Assembly: GCA_021785435.1 (NCBI GenBank) | Contig: JAJYFE010000013.1 | Coordinates: forward strand, 1 to 47,763 | Source of the DNA: Planctomycetota bacterium | GTDB taxonomy: Bacteria; Planctomycetota; Phycisphaerae; WQYP01 | Length of the DNA stretch: 47,763 nucleotides | Reading direction: 5' to 3' | In this document: positions 10,468 to 19,461 of the stretch, piece after piece | How the letters are laid out: every line of letters starts with the position of its first letter | Numbering within the stretch: position 1 is the first letter of the stretch | Translations under genes and position numbers: made by a program | The notes under the pieces: generated by a model | Databases searched by the model: none | The model's input: the letters and a program-made list of their open reading frames with translations, nothing else | What the model was told of the DNA's origin: nothing

Positions 10468-12543
10468 CTACCTGATGATGGCCAGTTGGGCCCAGTTTTT
10501 CATTTGCAGGGTGATACACCAAGTGTCGCCGGCGTGCTGGATTTTAAAATCCGGTTGGACGCGGTGGCCGTTCAGGCTAAACAGAAAAACACGCGGCCGG
10601 CGGACGCTGGCCAGGCGATAGCTTCCGGAAACGCAGGTGATAATCCGCTGTTGCCCCTGGATCCATCCCGTGTGCAGCGCCACCGGAGTAAGAGGATACA
10701 TCCGCCGTAGGACGTTCCGCTCAAAGGTGGCGACACTGGGGGCGTTGTTGACATCCCGCAGATAAAACAGGGGCGTACCGTTGCGCAACCCCGCGATCAC
10801 CGCCTTCATGCAATCGCGAGCCGTACACGTGCCCTGCACGCCGGCATTGGGCTGAACGGCATAATTGATCGGGGTGCTAAGATTGCCCCCCAAAAGCATG
10901 TTCAACAGCGGCGGTTCTGTGCCGTCCGGATAGGTATCGGGTTTGTAATACCAAAATGTCTCCTTGAAATGCATCGCGGGAAGGCGTTGCTCCGTCCGCG
11001 TGGTGGCCCAGCCGTTGGTCAATATAAACTTTCCCTGGTCCAACACCGCGTGGATTATTTTTAAACGTGACGGTGCGCCCACGTAGCTGCAATCCACCGT
11101 CAGGTGGCGGATTTTGCCAGTCGCCGGATCGACATCGGCTGTATGCCGGTCCCAGCCGCGAAAGCTGCAGGCCGGAAACGAGGTGTCGCCCGGCACATTG
11201 GCCGTCTGGTTAAAGTCATCGATGTAAACCCCATCCAAGCCCACTTTATTCAGCGCGAAGTGGATCTCTCCGAGCATCCGGTTTTCCACCCAGTTCCCGG
11301 GAGCCGGATAGGCCCAAAAATACAGGTGCGGGCTTCCGCAGCTGATTTCGGTAATCAGGGGGTGGCCCGACGGGCTGAACTTGATGCTGTTCAGGTAGGG
11401 CAGATGATCTTTTTCCACCAGGCGGGTCAAGGCTTCCGAGAGTTCTTTGCCGTTCTTAAATTGCGGGGCGTTGAGTTCTGTAAATACCTGGCCACCTGGG
11501 ATCTGTTTGGGTACGATTTTTATCAGGTCCGTTTCGATCATCCCGATCACTTTGATTTTCGGGTCCACCTCGTGAAAGACCCGGACGGCGCGGCGTGCCC
11601 GATGCAGATATTCTTTTTGCGTCCAGTCATAACTGCATTGGCAATACGGATCGTAACCTATCCAAGGTCCCAGTACGACGATGCCGGTCTGCAGGCCGTA
11701 CCGGTCAATCCACGCGCGTAGCTTTTTCGGATGGTTCAGCAATGGAATTTGGCGATTGGAAGATTGGGGGGCCACGTTAAAGCCTTTCCAGAAGCCTTCG
11801 ATGGGGAAATTGCAGCGCCAGGCGCGGCGCAGCCGGTTCATAAAATCGAAATAGCTGGTTCGGGCCGGCAGCACGTAAATGGTCCAATGCAGGTGGTAGC
11901 TCTCGCCCGGCGCCAAGGCCAAGGTTGGCAGGCCCTCGCCAAAACGCAGGTGGAGCCGGGCCCCGGTGACGCTGGCTTGCATCAAGAGCCGTCCCAGATC
12001 ATCGGTCACGACAAGGCCCAGCACCTGCTTGCGGCCCCGCAGGTACACGGTGGGGTTTTCCGCCCCGCCGGGGATGATCGACTCAACAAAGGGGTTGGCG
12101 GCAGTCAGGCGGTCGTGGATAAAGACGCCGGCGGGCGCCGAACTGATATTGGTAAAGCGGTCAATGATCCGGATTTTATCGCCCGCCACGGTAATCCGGC
12201 GCTGAATTCGATAAGTTGATCCCTGGGCGGTGATGGCCAACGCCTTGGGAGTTGGACGGCGGACCAATGGCACCCAGCCGGGCTGGTCGCTGCCTCGCGT
12301 CGCGGCAAAGGTGTTCCAGCCGATACGGGTACCGGGGTAGGAAAAACCGCTGGTCACAATGTACCGATTTGAGCCTGCCTGAATGTTTAGACGGCCATTG
12401 GACGCGGCGGTAACAGTTATCAGGCCTTGATGGATGGATTCACTCGCGGTTGCCCGCGGCGGGGCGGCCGCAGCGACTGAAATCGTCACCCCGATCGCCG
12501 CCCGTGTCAGGAATACCAACCCCCCGCGTGTGGCCAGTGGCAT
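10468..12543 (-). CDS. Secreted TIM-barrel glycoside hydrolase-like protein
   Basis: The 691-residue protein starts with a signal-type segment (GGLVFLTRAAIGVTISVAAA ending near APPRATA), followed by a beta-sandwich-like region of about 240 residues and then a barrel-like domain with WKGFNVAP, TGIVVLGPWIGYDPY, EISCGSPHLYFWAYP and VGLDGVYIDDFNQ (D442, D443). The last motif resembles the acid-bearing strand of glycosidase barrels, so a carbohydrate-active role is likely, but I cannot place it in a family and the catalytic residues are not certain. The ATG at 12543 is preceded by AGGAG at seven bases; a TTG two codons upstream would be only one base from that site and was rejected. It lies upstream of the ceramidase-like/sulfatase pair on the same strand, 261 bp away. 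Confidence 0.65.
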   Translation of the reverse strand: MPLATRGGLVFLTRAAIGVTISVAAAAPPRATASESIHQGLITVTAASNGRLNIQAGSNRYIVTSGFSYPGTRIGWNTFAATRGSDQPGWVPLVRRPTPKALAITAQGSTYRIQRRITVAGDKIRIIDRFTNISSAPAGVFIHDRLTAANPFVESIIPGGAENPTVYLRGRKQVLGLVVTDDLGRLLMQASVTGARLHLRFGEGLPTLALAPGESYHLHWTIYVLPARTSYFDFMNRLRRAWRCNFPIEGFWKGFNVAPQSSNRQIPLLNHPKKLRAWIDRYGLQTGIVVLGPWIGYDPYCQCSYDWTQKEYLHRARRAVRVFHEVDPKIKVIGMIETDLIKIVPKQIPGGQVFTELNAPQFKNGKELSEALTRLVEKDHLPYLNSIKFSPSGHPLITEISCGSPHLYFWAYPAPGNWVENRMLGEIHFALNKVGLDGVYIDDFNQTANVPGDTSFPACSFRGWDRHTADVDPATGKIRHLTVDCSYVGAPSRLKIIHAVLDQGKFILTNGWATTRTEQRLPAMHFKETFWYYKPDTYPDGTEPPLLNMLLGGNLSTPINYAVQPNAGVQGTCTARDCMKAVIAGLRNGTPLFYLRDVNNAPSVATFERNVLRRMYPLTPVALHTGWIQGQQRIITCVSGSYRLASVRRPRVFLFSLNGHRVQPDFKIQHAGDTWCITLQMKNWAQLAIIR

Positions 12544-12564
12544 ACGCAAGCTCCTGCAAAAGAT

Positions 12565-12597
12565 TTAAAAAAAGCGCGGGTTTTTAAAACCCGCGCT
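12565..12597 (-). terminator. Intrinsic terminator of pseudopilin 1
   Basis: On the minus strand AGCGCGGGTTTT and AAAACCCGCGCT form a 12-base-pair stem (12573-12597) followed directly by a run of seven T and TTAAA. It lies about 55 bp after the stop of the pseudopilin gene and just before the ribosome site of the glycosidase-like gene, so those two genes are separate transcription units. Confidence 0.85.
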
Positions 12598-12652
12598 AAC
12601 TCGTGTCAAATTGGTTTTTAAGTGCTTATTCTCAGTTTTCATCCTAAGAACA

Positions 12653-13882
12653 TCACCACGCATTGCCCGCGCTGGCTTCGTTGGGATTGACCACGCGCTC
12701 CGGCACCATGCAGGTGTCGAACGGGGGGGCTAAGGTTCCGATTATAGGGACTGGCAAGATATAGTTCGTACCGCTAATCCCAACCTGGTCGGTGTCCGTG
12801 GTGCCATTCACCACGCCCGTCGCGGTGGTAAAGGTGAAAACATTGTCGCCGTTCTGGCCCACGTACGGTGAGGTCTCCCAGGTGACGTGATCATCGCCGA
12901 AGCCCACATTCTGGCCGTCGCCGGCATGATTGCCGGAGTTGTAAATGTACGGCCCATAGGTGTTGGCTGTCGGCAAGGTCGTGGTGATGCGTTGAAATAC
13001 GCCATTGCCCGGGCCGTCGCCGTTCGTAGCGCTCCCGTCCATCGGGGTCATATCGCTGACCAGTGGAACTTGGGTGGTGGCGCCGTCGCTAGTCCACCAC
13101 TGGCCCACCCGCGAAGGGGCATCAGGCGTTACTGGCTCCGCGGCGGAATAGCTCAAACCCGTGCCGATATAATTCTCGGTGCCGTTGTTGGTCGCATCAG
13201 CCTGGCCGGCGAATCGGCCGAAGTCACTGATATAACTCGGCGGACTGGTTGCCGTGTCAAACTCCGATGATGGACCCGAGAGGCCACCGATCGGATCGGA
13301 CGGGCATATAAAACTGGATGGCGTGGTGTATCCTTGAAGCACCAGTATCCACATATCGGCAGTGGGGGTCAGAAAATGGTAGGCTCCGCTTGCCGCCGGT
13401 CCATACCAGCTCTGCACCACCTCCGGGGCGGTCATGCCGCCACTGCTGGAGAGAGGGTCGCTTGTCGGTTGGTTTCTGACATTGCGCAGCCCGTAGGTCT
13501 GCCCCTCGAACGCAGTCACCGGGAAGTCGCCGTTGTTGGACTGACTGTACGTGACCATCGACTGGATGATCCCGCGGATATTGGCCATGCAGACGGCCCG
13601 GTTGGCCAGTTCGCGGGCTTTGGCCAAGGCCGGTAGTAATATAGATATAAGAATGGCTATTATCGATATCACTACCAGCAGCTCAATCAGGGTAAAACCG
13701 GATTTCCCTTTTCGGTGTCCGGTTTTCAGCAAATCGGAACTGATCTCGGTGTAATTCACTGGCTCCGGCGGGCCAAATTCGGCTTGGATGGCCTGATCGA
13801 CAGCCCGGGCCACAGCGGCGGCGCCGGACTGGGAGGACACGGGGACCATGCCGGCCACGGGGGAAATTGGGGAAGTATTCAT
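12653..13882 (-). CDS. Type II secretion/type IV pilus-like pseudopilin (paralogue 1)
   Basis: The 409-residue protein has the prepilin motif [21 protein letters not shown] (cleavage expected after G62) with E5 of the mature protein, followed by [20 protein letters not shown] and a globular C-terminal domain ending in [19 protein letters not shown]. Such proteins are processed by a prepilin peptidase and sit in the inner membrane or a pseudopilus; in planctomycetes they are abundant and mostly of unknown role. The ATG at 13882 follows AGGAG at six bases, giving a 62-residue leader, far longer than the usual 6-30; a downstream TTG would give a 12-residue leader but has no ribosome site. A paralogue with nearly the same helix and C-terminus lies at 28838-30019. 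Confidence 0.9.
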   Translation of the reverse strand: MNTSPISPVAGMVPVSSQSGAAAVARAVDQAIQAEFGPPEPVNYTEISSDLLKTGHRKGKSGFTLIELLVVISIIAILISILLPALAKARELANRAVCMANIRGIIQSMVTYSQSNNGDFPVTAFEGQTYGLRNVRNQPTSDPLSSSGGMTAPEVVQSWYGPAASGAYHFLTPTADMWILVLQGYTTPSSFICPSDPIGGLSGPSSEFDTATSPPSYISDFGRFAGQADATNNGTENYIGTGLSYSAAEPVTPDAPSRVGQWWTSDGATTQVPLVSDMTPMDGSATNGDGPGNGVFQRITTTLPTANTYGPYIYNSGNHAGDGQNVGFGDDHVTWETSPYVGQNGDNVFTFTTATGVVNGTTDTDQVGISGTNYILPVPIIGTLAPPFDTCMVPERVVNPNEASAGNAW

Positions 13883-14639
13883 GGGCAACTCCTGCTAAAG
13901 TGCATCGCCTTAGCGACTGTTCCATCCGCGAATGCCGCGGCCGGGATCACACGATCCCATTTCAAGCCTGGCTCCGCTCACAAGGACGTGACATGCAAAA
14001 GCCGTGCCAATCAGCGCAGAGTCCAAAAGCGTTGAAAAACAGCCAGATACACTCTCCGGCACAGGCCGCCGATGAGAAAGCGGTGACGAAAATGTGACAG
14101 GGCCGGTGCTGACGCGGCAATCCCGATGCCCCGGGACCAGGAAAAAGCCGAAAAAATAGCCCACGCGGGGCGGGGATTTTTGGGGGGCCACCCGAACGGC
14201 ACGCCGCCGCAGACGCCGCAATCGCCCCGGCCGTCTGCCGGCCTTGGGCCGAGCCTGTTGGGGGCCGGCTTGGGCGGCTCCACGAAACAGAGATAGTAAG
14301 ATTGCGTCGGCAGGACTGAACCAGCGCACGGTGCGAACGATCCTGAGAGGTCCGGCACACCTGGCGAACAGTGGCCAACATGACGAAAATTGACAGTGGC
14401 TCGGTGCGAGCGGGGGACCGGCGACGTGAACAGCCACCATCTTAACGCAGGCCTCTCGCCTTGTTGAGTCGCCCTGAAGTTTTCTTGGTGGCGACTTGCC
14501 TGGTTTCGGCTTGTCATCCTGCGGACAAAATCTTCGCGCCACGGGTGACCGTGGGATCTGCCAGTCCGAACCGGCCGGATTTCGCCCGATGTGCTTCAAG
14601 ATCCTGCCGACAGGAAGATATCATGCCATGGAGCGGGCC
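13883..14639. other. Long non-coding stretch before the MNT/HEPN pair
   Basis: About 750 bp in which I see no supportable gene on either strand; the open frames are GC-rich shadows without recognisable motifs or ribosome sites. A segment near 14520-14545 (ACAAAATCTTCGC) resembles the hairpin core of the dispersed repeat at 28364 and 42313, but too weakly to call a copy. Confidence 0.5.
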
Positions 14640-14983
14640 ATGCGTAGCGTTGAGCAGATAAACCTAAAGGTACAGAGCGCGAAGCCCTACGGCGGGCAGC
14701 AACTATTCTAAGATCGCGCTTCGGCGTGGAGCGCCTCATCCTGTTCGGTTCCAAAGCCAGGGGGGATAGCCGGTCCGATTCGGACCTCGATCTTCTGGGT
14801 CTCACCGCCCGGCCTGTCCATCCAGCGGAGAAAGCCCGAATCGTTAGCGCTGTTTTCGACCTGCAGCTCGAATTGAACGTACAGTTGAGCATCATGGTGG
14901 CCAGCGTCGAAGCATGGGAAAGCGGCTGCCTCCAACTGCTGCCGATACCCGCGCGGGTCGAACGAGAGGGCGCTCTTGTATGA
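14640..14983 (+). pseudogene. MNT-type nucleotidyltransferase antitoxin, frameshifted
   Basis: The downstream frame reads TEREALRRAATILRSRFGVE and then RLILFGSKARGDSRSDSDLD, which is the minimal nucleotidyltransferase fold: GSKARG followed by the metal-binding DxD (SDSDLD). Such proteins pair with HEPN toxins and neutralise them, in studied cases by AMPylating the toxin. The natural N-terminus MRSVEQINLK starts at the ATG at 14640 (GGAG six bases upstream) but is in another frame: a base is missing near 14666-14672, so the product is broken. A GTG at 14726 could only make a protein lacking the first helices. The stop overlaps the HEPN start as ATGA, the usual coupled arrangement. A sequencing error cannot be excluded. 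Confidence 0.75.
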
Positions 14984-15384
14984 AGCAGCCGGAGCGCCAA
15001 GAGGTGATCAATCGGCTCTTGGAAAAGGCTGACCAGGCCATTAGATCGGCGCAACAGGTTCACGCCGCCAGGGATATTGGGTTGGCCAGCAACCGTGTTT
15101 ACTATGCATGTTTTTACGCGCTCAGCGCGGTCCTGCTGGCCGAGCATATTGAATTCGCGCGACATGGCTCCGTGCGCGCCGGGTTGCACCAGCGATTGGT
15201 GTAACCGGGCCGAGTATTACGTGAATTCGGCCGCTTCTACGACACGGTCTTCTCGGAGCGCCGGGAAGCCGATTACAACGCGCTGGCTCATTTCGATACT
15301 GTCACCGTGGCGGAAAGGATTGACCAGGCCAGGATATCTGTCGTCCGGATGAGCGAGTTTCCGCCGCCGCCTTTTTCAGCTTGA
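14980..15384 (+). pseudogene. HEPN-domain toxin-like protein with premature stop
   Basis: The frame starts MKQPERQEVINRLLEKADQA and contains NRVYYACFYALSAVLLAEHI followed by GSVRAGLHQRLV, matching the helical HEPN domain (UPF0332-like) found next to MNT nucleotidyltransferases. At 15202-15204 there is TAA; beyond it the same frame continues with strong family resemblance (REFGRFYDTVFSERREADYN, ALAHFDTVTVAERIDQARI) to a TGA at 15382-15384. Relatives have lysine at the stop position, so a single AAA to TAA change explains it. The truncated product would be 74 residues and lack about 40% of the domain. Together with the frameshifted partner this is a dead or dying toxin-antitoxin module, unless both changes are assembly errors. 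Confidence 0.75.
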
Positions 15385-15394
15385 TCTGCTCGGA

Positions 15395-16831
15395 CTATCC
15401 CGCTTCAAGGTGCAGACGCTGCAGGCGGGAATGGAGCGTGGTGCGCTTAATGCTCAGCAGTTTCGCGGCCTGGGAAATGTTGCCTTGACAGCGCTGCAGC
15501 GTGTCGCGGATCAGTCGTGTTTCGCAGAGGCGCATGTATTGACGGTAGTCGAGCGTATCCGGCATGGTCCGATCGGCCGGCGGGCCGTCTTCGATCAGGT
15601 CGCAGGGACGAATACGGGCTTGCTCGCAAAGAATGATAGCCCGCTCTATCGCGTTGCGTAATTCACGGACATTTCCCGGCCACGGTTGCTGCTCCAAATG
15701 CCGCATTGCCTCCGGCGTGAAGCCAGTGATGGACGTGCCGTAAGCCTTGTTGAATTGCGCCAGAAAGAAGTGGCTCAACGCCGAAATATCTTCCCGCCTT
15801 TGCCGCAAGGGCGGCAATGCCAGCCGCACGACCTGCAGGCGGAAGAGCAGATCTTCCCGGAACTGCCCCTTGCGGGCCAGCTCGGCCAAGTCGCGATTAG
15901 CCGCGGCGATAAAACGGCAGCGCACCGGATATTCACGTTGTCCGCCCACCGGTCGGGCCACGCGTTGCTCCAGCACCCGTAACAACATCACTTGGAACGA
16001 TGACGAAACCGCGGATAACTCGTCCAGAAACAGCGTCCCTTCGCCGGCATGGCGGATCAGGCCTTCGGAATCCCGATCGGCCCCGGTGAAAGCACCCTTA
16101 ACATGGCCGAACAATTCGCTGGCGAGCAGCGAATCGGTCAAAGCCCCGCAGTTGATCGCCAGGAAAGGATGCTGGTGGCGTGGGGAAAGGCGGTGAATGG
16201 TCTGGGCGATGACTTCCTTGCCGGTGCCGGATTCGCCGGTGATTAATACCGGCGCCGAGGTGGGGGCGATTTTGCCGACCAGCGAAGCGATCCGGCGCAT
16301 GGTCGAGGAGCGGCTTTCCACTACCAGCGGATCCGTATCGACTTGCGCCAGCCTCCGGCGCAGCTCACGGTTTTCCAGAACCGTCGAGCGCCAGCGCACG
16401 GCCTGGCGCAGGGCGGCAACCAATTCCTGATTGTACCGCTGTATTTCCGCCCCAGCCTCCGGTACAGGGGGTTCGACGACATAGTCAAAAGCGCCGTCTT
16501 TAATCAGCCGCACGATGGCGGCTGGATATTTCTGGTGCGCGGAAATAATCACCGGTAGATCGGCATCCATATCCAGAATGTGACGCAGCGCCACGTGCGC
16601 GGACATTACGACGACGCCGTCAGAAAGCCTGATGGTCAATCCCTCCGCGCCCGGCGCCGGCACCATTCCCACGACGATCGCTGCGGGCAACGCCGATGCG
16701 GTACGCAGATATTCGATAGCCTCTTGGGGATCGAAAATGTGAACGACGTTCCAGTGGCGCCGCAGCTCGGCCAGCGTGTCGGGTAAGATTCCACTTCCGA
16801 CAAGAACCGTGGAAAGATCATCTGAAGTCAT
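15395..16831 (-). CDS. NtrC-family sigma-54 activator with a pseudo-receiver domain
   Basis: The 478-residue regulator opens promoters for sigma-54 RNA polymerase by ATP hydrolysis. Seen in order: a receiver-like domain (1-122), Walker A GESGTGKE (199-206), the sigma-54 contact loop GAFTGA (246-251), Walker B GTLFLDE (265-271), arginine-finger region FREDLLFRL (324-332), WPGNVREL (384-391) and a Fis-type helix-turn-helix (about 443-475, NISQAAKLLSIKRTTLHSRL). The receiver lacks the phosphorylatable aspartate: the expected position in AAIVVGMVPAPG is glycine (G55), and the conserved KP lysine is glutamate (E120-P-P). It is thus probably not switched by a histidine kinase; no kinase gene is nearby. 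No ribosome site precedes the ATG; a strong sigma-70-type promoter places the transcript start two bases before it. Confidence 0.92.
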   Translation of the reverse strand: MTSDDLSTVLVGSGILPDTLAELRRHWNVVHIFDPQEAIEYLRTASALPAAIVVGMVPAPGAEGLTIRLSDGVVVMSAHVALRHILDMDADLPVIISAHQKYPAAIVRLIKDGAFDYVVEPPVPEAGAEIQRYNQELVAALRQAVRWRSTVLENRELRRRLAQVDTDPLVVESRSSTMRRIASLVGKIAPTSAPVLITGESGTGKEVIAQTIHRLSPRHQHPFLAINCGALTDSLLASELFGHVKGAFTGADRDSEGLIRHAGEGTLFLDELSAVSSSFQVMLLRVLEQRVARPVGGQREYPVRCRFIAAANRDLAELARKGQFREDLLFRLQVVRLALPPLRQRREDISALSHFFLAQFNKAYGTSITGFTPEAMRHLEQQPWPGNVRELRNAIERAIILCEQARIRPCDLIEDGPPADRTMPDTLDYRQYMRLCETRLIRDTLQRCQGNISQAAKLLSIKRTTLHSRLQRLHLEAG

Positions 16832-16839
16832 ATCGACGA

Positions 16840-16868
16840 ATTATCGTCAAATGTCAAGTATTCGTCAA
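16840..16868 (-). promoter_or_regulatory. Sigma-70-type promoter giving a nearly leaderless transcript for the NtrC-like gene
   Basis: On the minus strand TTGACG (16868-16863) and GATAAT (16845-16840) are separated by exactly 17 bases, each one base from consensus. Six bases after the -10 box the expected start is A, followed by T and the ATG. The same stretch holds three TTGAC repeats and an imperfect palindrome GACGA-ATTA-TCGTC (16835-16848), which may be an operator, perhaps for self-control. A competing reading is a short open frame ending in ATGA over the same start codon. Confidence 0.5.
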
Positions 16869-17201
16869 GCTGGTGGTCACGATAATGAAAGCGGATACTG
16901 ATCGGATCTGTATGCCCATCAAGGTCCAGGTAGCGCTCGCCGTCAAACGGCGGGCGGGCTTTGTCGAATCGCCCTGGAGTCACTTGGCGGCGATCTGCCT
17001 GCCGCCGTAGCGTTAACGGGTGAATTCCGGGGCGCTGAGATTCGCGCTTTATGTTGGTCCGCTCCCGGAAACAATTCGAAGCCTCCATGGCTGGCAGGTG
17101 CGCGGCTCCACCTTTGGCACGCGGATTGCCGTGGCTAGTGATATGGCTATTGAGGATTGGCTCCTGGTGGAAGCTACCGATGTGGATTTTGGGACGGGCA
17201 G

Positions 17202-17872
17202 AGTGGGTTCGCGATTACGCCTTGGTTTGATTGGCTTGGATCCGTCTCATAGCGTCGCCTCCGCGGAGATATTGTATGGCCAGGCCGCCTTGCCCCATGG
17301 CGCACGCTTAACTTACGCCTTTTCCGGTCGGGCCCAAGTCCAAGACTGGGCTGTAAGTTGGTCGAGGCTCGACGGTTTCACAGCCAAAGTTAAGGAATTC
17401 GGGGTGGACGTTCTGGCGAACCCCCAGACGGTCGCGGAGAAGGGTGAGCTGGTTTTCAGCACCAAGGTGGACGGGCGCATGCCACGTGATTTATTTGAGA
17501 AAGTCGCCCTGCGAGGCAAGCCTGTTTTCATCGATAAACGTTTCGCGACTTCCAGCCAGAACGCCGCGCGGATGCTGGCGCTCGTCGGGCCGGCCGGGAT
17601 TCCCCTGATGAGCTGTTCGTCCCGGCCCTGCTCCGAAGCCTTTGCTATGGGGCTGGCCGATGATTCTAAAGATGCGGCCGTCGGCGTGGATGTCTTCGGC
17701 CCAATGGCGGTGGAGACCGCGGCGCCGGGATTATTTTGGTACGGAATACACGGGATGGACGTGGTGCTGCGGGCGGCGGCGCAATGCAGGCGGCCAACCG
17801 CGAGGACGGCGAGGTCTGCACGATGAATGGAAGGATGGGCGTCTGGCCATGCGATGCACCGAGTCCAGCTCC
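17202..17872 (+). pseudogene. Gfo/Idh/MocA-family oxidoreductase, frameshifted and truncated
   Basis: The frame contains LRLGLIGLDPSHS (nucleotide-binding strand), SRLDGFTAKVKEFGVDVL, FSTKVDGRMPRDLFEKVALR and GKPVFIDKRFATS (the family's EKP-like lysine motif), then VDVFGPMAVETAAPGLFWYG and IHGMDVVL. This is the Planctomycetes-type Gfo/Idh sugar oxidoreductase, which uses NAD(P) to oxidise or dehydrate sugars. After GMDVVL the frame is lost: AANREDGEV follows in a second frame and DEWKDGRLAMRC in a third, after which the gene stops being recognisable. At least two indels and loss of the last part make it a pseudogene. GTG at 17202 is the most plausible start; the open frame extends upstream to 17020 without recognisable sequence. 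Confidence 0.75.
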
Positions 17873-18049
17873 CCCCGTACTCAGTGGCGGCAGGATACCA
17901 CATCCCCGGACCGCGCTGAGGGGTGCTTCGCTTCTGTCAAATCCGCTGACGGTATTCACACCAGATACGACAAGAACCATGATTACGGCGCAATTTCGTA
18001 ATCCTGATCAGCATCGTAATCGAAGCGAGATCTGCGTCTTCTGTGGCGT

Positions 18050-18104
18050 AAGTGGTGAAAAATCGGGGTTAGCGATCGGTATCAATCCGTGAAATCTGTG
18101 GAAT
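18050..18104. repeat. Degenerate ATCCGTGAAATCTGTGG-type intergenic string
   Basis: The sequence before the DegT gene contains ATCAATCCGTGAAATCTGTGG, made of repeats of the form ATCnGTG. A similar string, GTGGAATCTGTGTAATTCGTGG, lies at about 46734-46763 near the other end of the window. These look like one low-complexity, scattered intergenic repeat type. Confidence 0.4.
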
Positions 18105-18117
18105 TTTTGGAGTGAAG

Positions 18118-19461
18118 ATGAAAGCGACGATGCCCAGCATACAGGATATAGCCGAGACCGATGAGATCATCAGTCAGCCGCTGGCGATTGAGGGCGGACC
18201 GCAGGCGAATCCGGACGGCGCGAACCAGAAGGAACTATTCCACTGGCCGATCGTGACCGCCGAGGATGAAGAGGCGATTTTGGCGGTGCTGCGTGACGGA
18301 TCGATGTCAGATAACAAGATCACCAAACAATTTGAGGCTGAATATGCCGCCCACCTGGGCGTGAAGTTTGCGCTGGGATATGCCAATGGCACCATGGCCT
18401 TAGCGGCCGCCATGTGGGCGGTCGGTTTGCGCCGCGGGGATGAGTTAATTTGTCCGAGCCTGACCTATTGGGCCAGCGCCTTGCAGGCATTTTCGTTAGG
18501 CGCCACCGTGGTTTTCGCGGACGTGGATCCCGACACGCTGTGCCTGGATCCCAACGATCTCGAGCGTCGCGTGAGCCCCCGGACTAAAGCGATCATGGTC
18601 GTACACAATTGCGGCTACCCGGCGGACATGGACGCCATTCTCCGCCTGGCGCGTCGGCGCCAGCTGAAGGTCATTGAGGATGTCTCCCATGCGCACGGGG
18701 GGCTTTACCGTGGTCGGCAGGTCGGTACCTTCGGCGATGTGGCGGCGATGTCGATGATGTCGGCCAAGAGCTTTCCCATTGGGGAAGGCGGCATGCTGGT
18801 AACCGATAACCGGTCCATCTATGAACACGCCTTGGCTTTTTCCCATTACGAACGCACCAGGGATGAACTGACTTTGGACGAGCTTAAGCGCATGTGTGCC
18901 CCCGCTGGTATTCCGCTGGGTTTGGCGGTGGGGGGCGTCAAAGGGCGTATGAATCAGACCTGTGCCGCCATGGGCCGGGTGCAACTGAAACATCATGCGC
19001 GGCGGATCGCCGAGATTCAACGCGCGCTGAATCGGTTCTGGGACCTGCTGGAGGATACGCCCGGTATCCGTCCCCATCGCACCCCGGTCCATTCCAACAG
19101 CACGATGGGGGGCTGGTACAATCCAGTCGGCCATTACGTGCCCGAGGAGCTCGGTGGCCTGTCTGTGGAGCGGTTTGTCCAGGCGGTCAAGGCGGAAGGT
19201 GCGCCAATTTCGCGCGCCAACACATTTCCCTTGCATCTGCACCCACTGTTCAATTCCGCGGATATCTACGGCGATGGTAAACCAACGCGCATTGCCTTTT
19301 CCGAAAGCGATATTCGGCAGCCTCCCGGCTCGCTGCCGCATGTCGAGGCAACGCTCAGTCGAACGATCAGTATTCCGTGGTTCCGACGTGACTACCCCGA
19401 ATTGATCGCGCTACATGCCGCCGCCTTTCGCAAAGTAGCGCTGCACTATGCAAGGAGTTGA
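18118..19461 (+). CDS. DegT/DnrJ/EryC1-family PLP-dependent sugar aminotransferase
   Basis: Transfers an amino group to a keto-sugar or related ketone using pyridoxal phosphate. The 447-residue protein has FHWPIVTAEDEEAILAVLRD at the start, the substrate-contact segment YANGTMALAAAMWAVG, IEDVSHAHGG with the PLP-binding aspartate, and the Schiff-base lysine K217 in MSAKSFPIGEGG. It lines up with family members over its whole length. The ATG at 18118 is five bases after GGAG; a GTG two codons upstream overlaps that ribosome site and was rejected. Its TGA stop overlaps the start of the next gene (TTGA), so the two are translationally linked. It follows a broken Gfo/Idh gene and heads a run of sugar-related genes. 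The true substrate is unknown. Confidence 0.93.
   Translation: MKATMPSIQDIAETDEIISQPLAIEGGPQANPDGANQKELFHWPIVTAEDEEAILAVLRDGSMSDNKITKQFEAEYAAHLGVKFALGYANGTMALAAAMWAVGLRRGDELICPSLTYWASALQAFSLGATVVFADVDPDTLCLDPNDLERRVSPRTKAIMVVHNCGYPADMDAILRLARRRQLKVIEDVSHAHGGLYRGRQVGTFGDVAAMSMMSAKSFPIGEGGMLVTDNRSIYEHALAFSHYERTRDELTLDELKRMCAPAGIPLGLAVGGVKGRMNQTCAAMGRVQLKHHARRIAEIQRALNRFWDLLEDTPGIRPHRTPVHSNSTMGGWYNPVGHYVPEELGGLSVERFVQAVKAEGAPISRANTFPLHLHPLFNSADIYGDGKPTRIAFSESDIRQPPGSLPHVEATLSRTISIPWFRRDYPELIALHAAAFRKVALHYARS

Noticed and set aside
16828-17088. Minus-strand frame of up to 86 codons ending in ATGA over the NtrC-like start
   Set aside because: The last 35 residues look somewhat protein-like, but there is no ribosome site, no recognised family, and the promoter for the NtrC-like gene lies inside it. 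Kept only as an alternative reading.
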